A stretch of 64,000 bases of DNA from an uncultured Algibacter sp. (GCA_947502405.1 CANMZT010000003.1:1-64000); one strand, 5' to 3'. Counted from the stretch's first letter, positions 8,207-17,695 are shown. Numbers and translations: made by a program. Notes: generated by a model not told the origin, from the sequence alone.

Positions 8207-10546
8207 CTACCCAAAATCTAAATCTTCAGGTGTATCATCATCAGCATCGCCATCTGAGGTGGTTGAAGTATGTTTTGAACAATCTACATTAATTAATAAG
8301 TTTTTAGGTTCTTGAAATTCTTCTTTTGAAATTCCTAAATCTTCATCAGCATAACAACTCTTCATATATATACCCCAAATTGGTAATGCCATAACAGCAC
8401 CTTGACCGTAAGTAATACTTTTAAAATGAGCTGCCCTATCTTCAGCACCTACCCAGACACCTGTAACTAAATTAGGAACCATACCCATAAACCATCCATC
8501 ACTTTGGTTTTGAGTAGTTCCTGTTTTACCTGCTATAGGATTAGTTAATTCATATGGATAACCTGTAACAACCTCTTTGTACTCTGTTCTATTTCTTTTG
8601 TACGTGTGACGTAAACTAGCCCCCGAACCAGATTGGGTAACACCTTGCATAAGCTGAACTGCTACATAGGCCGTTTCTTCACTTAAAACATCTCTAGTTT
8701 TAGGTTTAAATTGGTATAAAATTGTACCGTTTTTATCCTCTATACTGGTTACCATAACTGGTTTTGTATATACACCTTGATTAGCAAAAGCAGAATATGC
8801 GCCCACCATTTCGTAAACACTAATATCTGGTGTTCCTAAAGCAATAGATGGAACAGGAAGCATTTCTGATTCTATCCCTAATTTTTGTGCTAAATCTACA
8901 ACGGTTTGTGGGCCTACTTTATCAATTAATTGAGCAGTAACGGTATTAACCGAATTTGCTAAAGCATTTTTCAAGGTACGTGTACCACCGTAATTTGGTG
9001 TTGAATTTTTAGGACACCATTCTTCAGGGTTCCCATATTTATTAGCTTCTATACAGTAAGGTACATCGGGAAATTCGTCACATGGCGAATAATGCAATTG
9101 GTCTATTGCAGCTGTATATACCAACGGTTTAAAGGTAGAACCTATTTGACGCTTACCTTGTTTAACCATATCATACTGAAAATGCCTATAGTTTATACCT
9201 CCAACCCATGCTTTAACATGGCCCGTTTGCGGATTCATAGACATCATTCCTGTTCTTAAAAATGATTTATAATAACGCATAGAGTCAATCGGTTTCATAA
9301 TAGTATCAACCTCTGATGCCTTACCATCTACCCATTTAAAAACTGACATTTTAGTCGCTTTTTGAAACGATGCTTTAATTTCTTTATCCGATTTTTTTAA
9401 ATCGTATTTCATGTGTCTCCAACGCTCAGATTGTTTCATCCCACGATTCATAAGCGCATCAATTTCTTCTTTTTCAAGCTCTAAAAATGGCGCTGTTGGA
9501 TTTCTATCTGGTGTATTTTGATGAAAAAACTCTGCTTGCAACCTTGGCATGTGCTGCTGTACTGCATTTTCAGCATACTTTTGCATCCTAGAATCTATAG
9601 TAGTATAAATTTTCAATCCATCATTATATAAATTCCATTTAGAGCCATCTGGCTTTGGATTTTTCTTTATCCAGTCTTTCATAAATCTATCCAAATAGCC
9701 TCTAAAATAGGTAGCTATACCATCACGATGAGATTGGGGTGTGTACTTTAAATCTAACTCTGTTTTTTGAAGCGAGTCTTTAACAGCTTCTGATATATAA
9801 CCATACTTTTCCATTTGGGCCAATACCACATTACGTCTGTTTTTTACACCTACAGGATTTCTTCTTGGGTTGTATAATGATGAATTTTTAAACATCCCAA
9901 CCAACATTGCAGACTCCTTTAACGTTAAATCTTTAGGTTCTTTATCAAAATAAATACTTGATGCGCTTCTAATACCATCACCATTGTTTCCAAAATCATA
10001 AATGTTGAAATATTGAGCCATGATTTCTTCTTTGGTGTATTGACGCTCTAAACGTGTAGCAATAACCCACTCTTTTATTTTCTGAGTAATTCTACTCAAT
10101 GTACTCTTCGAAGCAACCCCTACAAATAGTTGTCTTGATAATTGCTGCGATATGGTACTAGCACCACCTCTTCCGCCTAAAAAGAAAAATGCTCTTAAAG
10201 TACCACGGGCATCAATTCCTGAGTGCTCATGGAAACGGGCATCTTCAGTGGCAATCAAAGCATCCACCAAATTTTGAGGTAGTTCACTATAACTAACAGG
10301 TGTTCTATTATCTTTAAAATAGAACTTTCCTAAAGTTTCCCCATCAGATGAGATAATCTCTGTAGCTAGATTAGTCCGAGGGTTTTCTAATTGTGTATGA
10401 TCTGGCATTTCACCAAAAACACCCCAAGATGCTAATAAAAAAACAAGTATAAAAGCTAATAAGCCTCCTAAAAAAATCATCCAAAACCAACGAATATATT
10501 TTGAAAAATCTTGAACTGTTTTTATTTCCTTTTTTACTTTTGCCAT
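8207..10546 (-). CDS. mrcA: Class A penicillin-binding protein 1A (bifunctional transglycosylase/transpeptidase)
   Basis: A 779-residue inner-membrane enzyme that polymerises glycan strands and cross-links peptidoglycan in the periplasm. One TM helix lies at about 20-41. The GT51 transglycosylase has EDARFHEHSGID at 101-112 and the ISQQLSRQL helix. The transpeptidase has the catalytic SxxK at S470-K473, SVN at 532-534 and KTG at 674-676. The C-terminus is an acidic Asp/Glu-rich tail. It is the last gene of a leftward group ricT-gldH-mrcA, 45 bp after gldH, and ends at a strong terminator. Confidence 0.95.
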   Translation of the reverse strand: MAKVKKEIKTVQDFSKYIRWFWMIFLGGLLAFILVFLLASWGVFGEMPDHTQLENPRTNLATEIISSDGETLGKFYFKDNRTPVSYSELPQNLVDALIATEDARFHEHSGIDARGTLRAFFFLGGRGGASTISQQLSRQLFVGVASKSTLSRITQKIKEWVIATRLERQYTKEEIMAQYFNIYDFGNNGDGIRSASSIYFDKEPKDLTLKESAMLVGMFKNSSLYNPRRNPVGVKNRRNVVLAQMEKYGYISEAVKDSLQKTELDLKYTPQSHRDGIATYFRGYLDRFMKDWIKKNPKPDGSKWNLYNDGLKIYTTIDSRMQKYAENAVQQHMPRLQAEFFHQNTPDRNPTAPFLELEKEEIDALMNRGMKQSERWRHMKYDLKKSDKEIKASFQKATKMSVFKWVDGKASEVDTIMKPIDSMRYYKSFLRTGMMSMNPQTGHVKAWVGGINYRHFQYDMVKQGKRQIGSTFKPLVYTAAIDQLHYSPCDEFPDVPYCIEANKYGNPEEWCPKNSTPNYGGTRTLKNALANSVNTVTAQLIDKVGPQTVVDLAQKLGIESEMLPVPSIALGTPDISVYEMVGAYSAFANQGVYTKPVMVTSIEDKNGTILYQFKPKTRDVLSEETAYVAVQLMQGVTQSGSGASLRHTYKRNRTEYKEVVTGYPYELTNPIAGKTGTTQNQSDGWFMGMVPNLVTGVWVGAEDRAAHFKSITYGQGAVMALPIWGIYMKSCYADEDLGISKEEFQEPKNLLINVDCSKHTSTTSDGDADDDTPEDLDFG

Positions 10547-10591
10547 TTAATAATGTATTAGAGACACTAGATTGTTCTCAGTGCGACAATT

Positions 10592-11083
10592 TTATTTTAT
10601 GGTTTGGTTTTCTACTCTAAAGCCTACATCTGTGACACCTTCCAATTCAACAACCCCATTTACTTTTCCATTTTCTCTCATGGCGTGTTGAATATTAACG
10701 GTATACTCTCCTGTTTCGGTGAAAACAACATTTTCTTTATACCATAATTTATTCTCTTTTATATCAGTATAGCCTTCTCCTAAAAGTTTTCCACTAGGTT
10801 CTGCCATTCTATATTCCAAAGTATCTTTAATAGTTTTACCATGAGGAAAAACCATTTCGACTATCAAGAATAGATTATTGTATTTGTATGCATTGGTATT
10901 TCTTAAATTAATAAACAAATTATAAGCCTTTGTAGAATCTGGTGGATTCACTTTAAAACTCACAATAGAATCTTTGTGCCATGAGTTAGGAACTGATTTA
11001 TAAGTATCATAAACACTATTTGAATCGCATGAAACTATTAAGAAACACACTAAAAAACCCAATAGAATTCTATTTTGAAGCAT
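10592..11083 (-). CDS. gldH: Gliding motility lipoprotein GldH
   Basis: 163 residues from ATG 11083. A longer in-frame frame begins at a TTG at 11248, but its extra 55 residues are only the other-frame reading of the Lys/Asn-rich ricT tail and lack a signal, whereas the ATG gives a lipoprotein signal (ILLGFLVCFLIVSC, Cys19). GldH is one of the lipoproteins needed for Flavobacterium gliding and is tied to the GldKLMN/type IX machinery. The body (SWHKDSIVSFKV, YNLFINLRNT, LEYRMAEPSGKLLGEG) fits the family. It overlaps ricT by 14 bp, so the two are probably translationally coupled. Confidence 0.9.
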   Translation of the reverse strand: MLQNRILLGFLVCFLIVSCDSNSVYDTYKSVPNSWHKDSIVSFKVNPPDSTKAYNLFINLRNTNAYKYNNLFLIVEMVFPHGKTIKDTLEYRMAEPSGKLLGEGYTDIKENKLWYKENVVFTETGEYTVNIQHAMRENGKVNGVVELEGVTDVGFRVENQTIK

Positions 11084-12332
11084 TATTACTGTTTTGAGGT
11101 TTCCTTTTATTGTTCTTTCTACGATTATTTTTCTGGTTAGGGTTTTTATTTTCAGGTGTATTTTTGTTTGCACCAGCTTTTCGATTATTCTGATTTCCCT
11201 TTCGCTTTTTATTATTTCTACGTTTTTTATTGCGTTTTGGACTATCAAAGCGTGTTAAACTGTCTTGACCAACAACGTTTTCAAACACCTCTTTAGTATC
11301 TACTTCTGTAAGATCTGAAGCATACTCTTCAAGACTTGCTACTTTTTTCTTTTGCTTATTTATTTCAATAATTTCGTTGGCTTGTTCTGTTGTTATCTTA
11401 TGCCAATTCATCCATTCACCTTCATAAGCATACCACAAATGTCCTTTAAAAATATCCGTTTTTTGACATACCGCAGTTCCTTTTTCAGTGTAAAGCTTTG
11501 TGTCATTTTTAGGAAAGCTTTTTAAAGCGTCTAAATACGTATCCAATTCATAATTTAAACAGCATTTTAACTTCCCACACTGACCCGCCAATTTTTGTGG
11601 GTTTAAAGACAGTTGTTGATAACGTGCAGCCGATGTACTTACCGAACGAAAATCTGTTAACCATGTAGAGCAACACAACTCTCGCCCACATGAACCAATA
11701 CCACCAAGTCTAGCAGCTTCTTGACGAAACCCAACTTGCTTCATTTCAATACGGGTTCTGAATTCTCTAGCAAAAACTTTAATTAACTCACGGAAATCAA
11801 CCCGTTCTTCTGCGGTATAATAGAATGTAGCTTTACTGGCATCACCTTGAAATTCGATATCCGAAATCTTCATTTGCAGATTTAAGTCAATTGCAAACTG
11901 GCGTGCTTTAACCTTCATGGATTCTTCTCTATCTCTAGCCTTTTGCCAAATATCTATATCTTTCTGACTTGCTTTACGGTATATCTTTAAAGTCTCCTCG
12001 GTTATATTTTCAGAAATATTCTTACGCTTCATTTGAACACGTACTAGTTCTCCCGTAAGGGTAACCATACCAATATCATGACCCGCTTTGGCCTGAGTAG
12101 CAACAATATCACCAATACTTAAAGTTAAATTTTCTGTGTTGTGGTAGTATTCTTTTCTACCATTTTTATAACGTACCTCAACCCAATTAAAAGGTTTTTC
12201 GCCATTAGGAAGCGACATATTTGACAACCAGTCAAAAACAGTTAATTTGTTACAACTATCTGTACCACAGGTACCATTATTTTTGCAGCCTTTTGGGGAG
12301 CCGTCTTTAGTCGAGCAACTAGCGCAAGCCAT
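11070..12332 (-). CDS. ricT: PSP1-domain protein RicT (YaaT-like) with basic C-terminal tail
   Basis: 420 residues. The PSP1 domain (about 100-270) carries two paired-cysteine clusters, CGRELCC (C215, C220, C221) and CGKLKCC (C252, C257, C258), the Fe-S ligand type of RicT in the Bacillus RicAFT complex that governs RNase Y cleavage and phosphorelay. The N-terminus has five further cysteines (3, 6, 16, 22, 27). Residues about 365-420 are a disordered Lys/Arg/Asn tail, as in many RNA-binding proteins. No RicA or RicF gene is nearby. First gene of the ricT-gldH-mrcA group, with a 7-bp inverted repeat (TTCCGAT at 12349-12355, ATCGGAA at 12371-12377) upstream. Role in Bacteroidota is not established. 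Confidence 0.8.
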   Translation of the reverse strand: MACASCSTKDGSPKGCKNNGTCGTDSCNKLTVFDWLSNMSLPNGEKPFNWVEVRYKNGRKEYYHNTENLTLSIGDIVATQAKAGHDIGMVTLTGELVRVQMKRKNISENITEETLKIYRKASQKDIDIWQKARDREESMKVKARQFAIDLNLQMKISDIEFQGDASKATFYYTAEERVDFRELIKVFAREFRTRIEMKQVGFRQEAARLGGIGSCGRELCCSTWLTDFRSVSTSAARYQQLSLNPQKLAGQCGKLKCCLNYELDTYLDALKSFPKNDTKLYTEKGTAVCQKTDIFKGHLWYAYEGEWMNWHKITTEQANEIIEINKQKKKVASLEEYASDLTEVDTKEVFENVVGQDSLTRFDSPKRNKKRRNNKKRKGNQNNRKAGANKNTPENKNPNQKNNRRKNNKRKPQNSNNASK

Positions 12333-12532
12333 ATATTATATATATTGATTCCGATTAGAACTTAATGCCTATCGGAAGATGGTTCATATCTATTTCGAAT
12401 CTCACATTTATTAAAAACTAAATCGTAAATGCTTGATGATGAATTTTTTGGAATACCATTAAACTGTGTTTTTACAAAAAACGGCTTCTCGATGTAAATA
12501 TAATATTATTCTAAGGATTAGGAAGAAAGATT

Positions 12533-13537
12533 TTAATTAAACTCAACTTCGTAATTTAGCTTATTGGATGTGGTTTTGAGTTCTTTTTTAGACTTAAAAA
12601 TATTTGAAAAAAGGAGTTTACCCCAGCCTATTTTTTTACTAAAGCTATTAAAACTCTCTTCTTTCCAATTAAAGCCCTCTTTCCAGAAACTAATTGGAGA
12701 CACATAACAAAACGTATAATCAAAAATAAAACTCGCTTCATTATTGTTACTCAATTTTGAAATTGAAGTTGGAGCTAACAATGTTATTCCGTTGGCTTTA
12801 CAGTTGTTTTCTATCACTTTTATAATTCTAGAATAGTCGTCTTTCAAAGTAGAAATATCAAAATCATTATATTCTGTGTTGCCTATTCTTTGGATGGGAC
12901 GTACTTGAAGAATATCAAAACTTTCACCATCAAAATGATGAAATAACTCTTCAAGTTCATGAAAATTATCTTTATTAAAAGTATAGTTAATCCGAACCTT
13001 GAAATCGTAAAATTTTTTTAACTTTTTAAAAGCATTAAACGCAGCATGAAACTTATCGTAATCTGCGCGTCCCATAAAATCTTCATACGAAGCTTTGGTA
13101 ACACCATGAAGGGATATAGTAAACTCGTTTAACCCAGCTTTTAAAAGCACCTCAATTTTTTCTTCAGTAAGTAAATTGGCATTTGTAGTAAGTGATATAT
13201 AGGGCACGTTGTATTGCTTCCCTAAAGCCACTAATTCTGGGAGTTTTTTATACAAAGTAGGCTCTGTACCACAACCTACTTGTAATTTTAAAGCACGATT
13301 AAAAATGGTTTCAGCTACACGTTTAATCTCATCGTCTTTAAATTGGCCTTTTAGCTTTTTTATGTATTCTGCATCCGTAAAATAGCACATTTTGCAACGT
13401 AAATTACATGCTAAAACGGGATCTAAATTTACTGCCAAATAACGTCTATTAAACTTGTGTAAAAGATACAGTCCTAGAAATTTTATTCTATGGTTTTTAA
13501 CCTTTCGGTTAAGCTGTAAAAGTTTATAAACGTTCAT
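12533..13537 (-). CDS. Radical SAM protein, unknown substrate
   Basis: 334 residues. The N-terminal radical SAM core has the 4Fe-4S motif CNLRCKMC (C44, C48, C51) and the following beta-alpha repeats (VGCGTEPTLY, ISLTTNANLL, EFTISLHG). The C-terminal part holds a lone cysteine in FCYVSP; it has no full SPASM cluster, so the auxiliary cluster is reduced or absent. It resembles the MoaA/SPASM-like group by eye, but no molybdopterin or peptide-precursor gene is adjacent and I cannot assign a reaction. Monocistronic, with TACCTTTG 14 bp before the start. Confidence 0.8.
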   Translation of the reverse strand: MNVYKLLQLNRKVKNHRIKFLGLYLLHKFNRRYLAVNLDPVLACNLRCKMCYFTDAEYIKKLKGQFKDDEIKRVAETIFNRALKLQVGCGTEPTLYKKLPELVALGKQYNVPYISLTTNANLLTEEKIEVLLKAGLNEFTISLHGVTKASYEDFMGRADYDKFHAAFNAFKKLKKFYDFKVRINYTFNKDNFHELEELFHHFDGESFDILQVRPIQRIGNTEYNDFDISTLKDDYSRIIKVIENNCKANGITLLAPTSISKLSNNNEASFIFDYTFCYVSPISFWKEGFNWKEESFNSFSKKIGWGKLLFSNIFKSKKELKTTSNKLNYEVEFN

Positions 13538-13550
13538 TAATTCTTTTTTA

Positions 13551-13558
13551 CAAAGGTA
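13551..13558 (-). promoter_or_regulatory. -7 promoter element TACCTTTG (minus strand)
   Basis: TAnnTTTG match 14 bp upstream of the radical SAM start codon, implying a leader of only a few bases. Confidence 0.5.
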
Positions 13559-13651
13559 TCGAAATTAAACAATAAAGATTTACACTAAAATATAATGCTC
13601 ACATTTTTTTAATTTCAAGATGTAATAATACAACCCACTAAAATATTAATT

Positions 13652-15064
13652 ATGATTTCTAAAACTACACATCTATTTATCTTCTTTTTTACCCTAGTTT
13701 ACATAGGCTATTCTCAAGCTCCAAAAACTCCATCGGGTGGTGGAGAGTATGTTTTCAATCCTAATAAAACACCTTGTTTAACTACAGATGAAAAAAATAA
13801 TATTAAAGAATTACTTCAAAATAATGTAAAAATTCTAGAGTCTCAAAATAAATTATCCTACTCAAAAAACGTCTCTACAGTTAATCCGCTTTTTATTTGG
13901 CCAGTAAAAAAGTCATCATCAAACCCTTATAACGACGTGTGGTCTATTTCTAATTACGTCGATCATAATGCTGCGGCTCCAAATCAACTAACAGATTATA
14001 ATTGCGGTTCTAAAACTTATGATACCAACAGTGGATACAACCATCAAGGTTTAGACATATATACATGGCCATTCACTTGGAAACTCCTAGATGATGATGC
14101 TTTAGAAATTGTTGCTGCTTCTAGTGGGCAAATTATAGCTAAAAACGATGGCGAATTTGATAGAAGTTGTGATTTTAATAGTAATACTTGGAACGCCGTT
14201 TACGTACAACATTCCGATGGAAGTGTAGCATGGTATGGGCATATGAAAAATGGCTCAACAACTAGTAAATCTATTGGCGATATGGTTGCTCAAGGTGAAT
14301 ATTTAGGAATTGTGGGAAGCTCTGGAAATTCTACAGGGCCTCATTTACACTTTGAGGTTTGGGAAGATAATACTTATACTAAACTAATAGATCCTTACTC
14401 TGGACCTTGTAACAATATGAATAGCGAATCTTGGTGGGCCAACCAAAAACCATACACAAACCCAAAAATAAATGCGCTTTTAACACATAGCCAAGTTCCA
14501 AATATCTTTCCTGGTTGCCCAACAACTGAAACACCCAATACAAGTGATGATTTTATAACAAGTGATAATATTATTTTTGCAGTTTATGTAAGAGACCAAA
14601 CTGTTAATGATAATATTTCTCTTGAAATTATAAGACCAGATAATTCATCCGTATTTAATAATTGGAATGTTACAGTGCAAACTACAGCTTCTTCTTGGTA
14701 TTACTATTGGAATTTAAATGGTTATTTTGATATGGTAGGCGAATGGAAATGGCGCGCAACTTTTGGTGGAGAAACTATTACGCATACATTTAATGTTACA
14801 AGTGCTCTTAGTGTTAAAGACAATGTTTTGAAAGACACTTCAATATACCCTAATCCGTCTAATAATTTGGTACATATAGCTTCAAAAGTAAAGATTGTAA
14901 ATGCAGAAATTGTTAGTATTACAGGAAAATCTATTAAAACTTTAAATGCAAATTCTATTGGTATAAAGTTAATTGATATTTCAAGCTTATCTAAAGGCTT
15001 ATATTTTCTAAATTTAAAAGGTTCTTTAAACGAGCAAAAAACTATTAAGCTCATTAAAAATTAA
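13652..15064 (+). CDS. Secreted M23 metallopeptidase with type IX secretion C-terminal signal
   Basis: 470 residues. A signal peptide covers 1-21. The LytM/M23 domain has all zinc and catalytic residues: HQGLD (H131, D135), GHMKNG (H197) and HLHFEV (H231, H233), so it should be an active glycyl-glycine or peptidoglycan endopeptidase. A beta-sandwich follows (about 290-385). Residues about 395-470 are a type A T9SS sorting domain: SIYPNPSNNLVHI, then VSITGKSIKTL and SLSKGLYFLNL, ending TIKLIKN. It is therefore exported across the outer membrane and surface-attached or released. Single gene, ended by a terminator shared with trhO. Confidence 0.9.
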   Translation: MISKTTHLFIFFFTLVYIGYSQAPKTPSGGGEYVFNPNKTPCLTTDEKNNIKELLQNNVKILESQNKLSYSKNVSTVNPLFIWPVKKSSSNPYNDVWSISNYVDHNAAAPNQLTDYNCGSKTYDTNSGYNHQGLDIYTWPFTWKLLDDDALEIVAASSGQIIAKNDGEFDRSCDFNSNTWNAVYVQHSDGSVAWYGHMKNGSTTSKSIGDMVAQGEYLGIVGSSGNSTGPHLHFEVWEDNTYTKLIDPYSGPCNNMNSESWWANQKPYTNPKINALLTHSQVPNIFPGCPTTETPNTSDDFITSDNIIFAVYVRDQTVNDNISLEIIRPDNSSVFNNWNVTVQTTASSWYYYWNLNGYFDMVGEWKWRATFGGETITHTFNVTSALSVKDNVLKDTSIYPNPSNNLVHIASKVKIVNAEIVSITGKSIKTLNANSIGIKLIDISSLSKGLYFLNLKGSLNEQKTIKLIKN

Positions 15065-15066
15065 AG

Positions 15067-15096
15067 AAAAAGGCTCCAAATCTAGGAGCCTTTTTT
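15067..15096. terminator. Bidirectional intrinsic terminator
   Basis: Stem GGCTCC (15072-15077) with GGAGCC (15085-15090), flanked by A-run and T-run. Lies between the convergent M23 peptidase and trhO genes. Confidence 0.8.
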
Positions 15097-15123
15097 ATCC
15101 GTTTTCTTAAGATATATTGAATA

Positions 15124-16197
15124 TTATATTTTATCAACTTTTAATGTTTCAAAAATATTTCTCAAATCCTTTTTATAAGGCAAGTGGTCTGCGCGCCCTT
15201 TCTTAAAAATATCGTTACTATTCCCTTGCCCTTTTCTAAGTGCTTTTTGCTCTTCGTAAGGTAAAGCATGTATCTCTTTACAATTTTCAGAACAGCAATT
15301 ATTCATCTCTTCTTTACATGTATCACACTGAATGAATAGTAAGTGACATGCATCATTTGCACAATTTGTATGCACATCAAAAGGTTCGCCGCATTGGTGG
15401 CACTGCGCAATTACGTCTTCACTGATTTTTTCTGCTCTACGCTCATCAAAAACAAAATTCTTTCCTAAAAATTTATTTTCAAGATTCTTTTCATTTATCT
15501 GCCTTGTATACTCAATAATACCACCTTCTAACTGATACACATTTTTAAACCCCTTATGTTTAAAGTAAGCACTAGCCTTCTCACAACGTATACCACCTGT
15601 GCAATACATTACTAAGTTTTTATCCTCTTTATGTGCCTTCAAATCATCCTCAATAATATCTAAAGATTCTCTAAATGTATCTACATCAGGAGTAACAGCA
15701 TTTTTAAAATGCCCTATTTCACTTTCGTAATGGTTTCGCATATCCACCAGAACGGTATTTTCCTCTTCTATAAGTTCATTGAATTTTTCAGCACCAACGT
15801 GCACACCTTTGTTTGTAACATCAAAGGTGTCATCATTCAAACCATCAGCCACAATTTTGTGTCGTACTTTCACTTTCAACTTTAAAAACGACATATTATC
15901 TTGCTCTACAGCAATGTTTAAACGAATATCTTTTAAAAAATCAATCGTGTCTAAATGTGCTTTAAATTCATTAAACCGATCTGCAGGTAAAGATAACTGA
16001 CCATTAATACCCTCGGTAGCCACATAAATACGTCCTAAAACGTCCAGTTTATCCCAGATAATAAATAATTGATCTCTAAATTCTTGAGGATTTTCAATTT
16101 TAGCGTACTGATAAAAAGAAAGTGTTAATCGATCCTTTCCGGCTTTCTCAATTAACTCTGCTCTCTCTTTGGCGCTTAACTTATTGTACAGTTGCAT
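15124..16197 (-). CDS. trhO: tRNA uridine(34) hydroxylase (rhodanese family, TrhO/YceA)
   Basis: 357 residues. TrhO uses oxygen to convert tRNA wobble U34 to 5-hydroxyuridine. The N-terminal acylphosphatase-like domain contains VATEGINGQLSLP. The rhodanese domain (about 125-225) has the active-site loop CTGGIRCEKA. The C-terminal zinc-binding-type region is rich in cysteines (CHQCGEPFD, NCANDACHLLF, CDTC, CC, C), as in the YceA family. The chain starts at ATG 16197, 38 bp downstream of a TATTTTTG element with TTG 19 bp before it. Normal length, no defect seen. Confidence 0.92.
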   Translation of the reverse strand: MQLYNKLSAKERAELIEKAGKDRLTLSFYQYAKIENPQEFRDQLFIIWDKLDVLGRIYVATEGINGQLSLPADRFNEFKAHLDTIDFLKDIRLNIAVEQDNMSFLKLKVKVRHKIVADGLNDDTFDVTNKGVHVGAEKFNELIEEENTVLVDMRNHYESEIGHFKNAVTPDVDTFRESLDIIEDDLKAHKEDKNLVMYCTGGIRCEKASAYFKHKGFKNVYQLEGGIIEYTRQINEKNLENKFLGKNFVFDERRAEKISEDVIAQCHQCGEPFDVHTNCANDACHLLFIQCDTCKEEMNNCCSENCKEIHALPYEEQKALRKGQGNSNDIFKKGRADHLPYKKDLRNIFETLKVDKI

Positions 16198-16234
16198 GCT
16201 ATACTAATTTTAAGGTTTAAGAAATATTAAAGCG

Positions 16235-16264
16235 CAAAAATACAATTAATTACAACAATTACAA
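16235..16264 (-). promoter_or_regulatory. Promoter of trhO (TTG-N19-TATTTTTG)
   Basis: On the minus strand, TTG at 16264-16262 and TATTTTTG at 16242-16235, spaced 19 bp; this fits the Bacteroidota -33/-7 consensus. Confidence 0.6.
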
Positions 16265-16353
16265 GCTTAAATATTTGGATACTAACCCTTTTGATATCTT
16301 GCTTTCCAGTACAATTCTTCACATGCCAAACATCATCAATTTTTAAACATAAA

Positions 16354-16384
16354 AAAAGTGCTCCTGTAAACATAGAGCACTTTT
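16354..16384 (-). terminator. Intrinsic terminator of the 30-residue peptide gene
   Basis: Stem AAAAGTGCTC (16354-16363) with GAGCACTTTT (16375-16384), 11-nt loop. The A-run at 16351-16357 becomes a U tract on the leftward transcript. The only gene it can terminate is the small frame at 16439-16531. Confidence 0.8.
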
Positions 16385-16438
16385 ATTGACTAATTCGATT
16401 CATATTATTTTAATTTTTCATTAAAAATATAATCGAAT

Positions 16439-16531
16439 TTAGCCACCATCGGCTTTACAATTACTATTTACATATACAGCAATTGAAACACCTAATACAT
16501 TTATTAAGATAGTTTGTTTGAAAAATTTCAT
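16439..16531 (-). CDS. Predicted 30-residue membrane peptide, unknown function
   Basis: ATG at 16531, TAA at 16441-16439. The product begins MKFFKQT, continues with a single hydrophobic segment (ILINVLGVSIAVYV) and ends NSNCKADGG. It has one cysteine; the shape is a one-helix membrane peptide or a minimal signal-like peptide. A dedicated intrinsic terminator starts 55 bp downstream, and there is no other gene between it and recA, which is divergent; this argues that the frame is transcribed. I do not recognise a named family. Confidence 0.55.
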   Translation of the reverse strand: MKFFKQTILINVLGVSIAVYVNSNCKADGG

Positions 16532-16663
16532 AATCTTTTCATAGCAAAATTTTTCCGCTTTATTAAGTAGATGCAAATTGTGGAAAAAGGTTGCGTGATA
16601 ATATTGTAACATGTAAAAACTTATAGTATTTTAGCATGCATAACTTCAGAAAAATTAAGATCC

Positions 16664-17665
16664 ATGAGCAGTGAAAAAGAAGCAAAATTAAAAGCACTAA
16701 AACTTACATTAGACAAACTAGATAAAGCCTACGGAAAAGGTACTGTAATGAAAATGAGCGATTCTGCAATAGTTGATGTAGAAGCCATCCCTTCAGGTTC
16801 TTTAGGTTTAGATATCGCTTTAGGAGTTGGTGGTTATCCACGTGGGCGTGTTATAGAAATTTATGGTCCAGAATCTTCTGGTAAAACCACACTAACCTTA
16901 CACGCTATTGCAGAAGCACAAAAATCTGGCGGTATTGCTGCTTTTATTGATGCAGAACACGCTTTTGATAGATTTTATGCTGAAAAGCTTGGTGTTGATA
17001 TAGATAACTTAATTATCTCTCAACCTGATAATGGCGAACAAGCTTTAGAAATTGCTGATAATTTAATCCGTTCTGGTGCTATTGATATTGTTGTAGTCGA
17101 TTCAGTAGCAGCATTAACTCCTAAAAGTGAGATAGAAGGTGAAATGGGAGACTCTAAAATGGGACTTCATGCGCGTTTAATGTCTCAAGCCTTAAGAAAA
17201 TTAACGGCTTCAATAAGCAAAACTAACTGTACTGTAATATTTATAAACCAATTACGTGAAAAAATTGGTGTTATGTTTGGTAATCCAGAAACAACAACTG
17301 GTGGTAATGCACTAAAATTCTATGCTTCTGTTAGGTTAGATATTCGTAGATCAACACAAATAAAAAGTACCCAAGGCGATGTGATGGGTAACAAAACTCG
17401 TGTAAAAGTGGTAAAAAATAAAGTAGCTCCTCCTTTTAGATTAGCAGAATTTGATATTATGTATGGCGAAGGCGTCTCTAAAGTTGGAGAAATTTTAGAT
17501 TTAGCCGTTGAGCATGAAATTGTAAAGAAAAGTGGCTCTTGGTTTAGTTATGATGAAACCAAACTCGGGCAAGGTCGAGACGCTGTAAAAGCTTTAATAA
17601 AAGACAATCCAGAACTGATGGATGAGCTTGAAACTAAAGTAAGAGCAGTAGTAGCAGAACAATAA
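16664..17665 (+). CDS. recA: Recombinase RecA
   Basis: 333 residues. RecA forms filaments on single-stranded DNA, drives strand exchange in repair and uptake, and activates LexA-type cleavage where present. Walker A GPESSGKT is at 68-75, the Walker B segment is [12 protein letters not shown], and the L1/L2 DNA-binding loops ([30 protein letters not shown]) are intact. The C-terminal tail is short. The promoter is probably TTG-N20-TATTTTAG upstream (a one-base departure from TAnnTTTG). No recX follows. A perfect hairpin terminator lies 3 bp after the stop. Confidence 0.98.
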   Translation: MSSEKEAKLKALKLTLDKLDKAYGKGTVMKMSDSAIVDVEAIPSGSLGLDIALGVGGYPRGRVIEIYGPESSGKTTLTLHAIAEAQKSGGIAAFIDAEHAFDRFYAEKLGVDIDNLIISQPDNGEQALEIADNLIRSGAIDIVVVDSVAALTPKSEIEGEMGDSKMGLHARLMSQALRKLTASISKTNCTVIFINQLREKIGVMFGNPETTTGGNALKFYASVRLDIRRSTQIKSTQGDVMGNKTRVKVVKNKVAPPFRLAEFDIMYGEGVSKVGEILDLAVEHEIVKKSGSWFSYDETKLGQGRDAVKALIKDNPELMDELETKVRAVVAEQ

Positions 17666-17667
17666 TT

Positions 17668-17695
17668 AAAAAGTCCCGATAAATCGGGACTTTTT
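17668..17695 (+). terminator. Intrinsic terminator of recA
   Basis: Perfect 12-bp stem AAAAAGTCCCGA / TCGGGACTTTTT with a 4-nt loop, immediately after the recA stop. Confidence 0.9.

Noticed and set aside
11084-11248. Longer gldH start at TTG 11248
   Set aside because: The added 55 residues are the out-of-frame reading of the Lys/Asn-rich ricT tail and would bury the lipoprotein signal.
12333-12532. 200-bp gap before ricT examined for a small gene or RNA
   Set aside because: Only a 7-bp inverted repeat was seen; no credible frame, promoter element or terminator.
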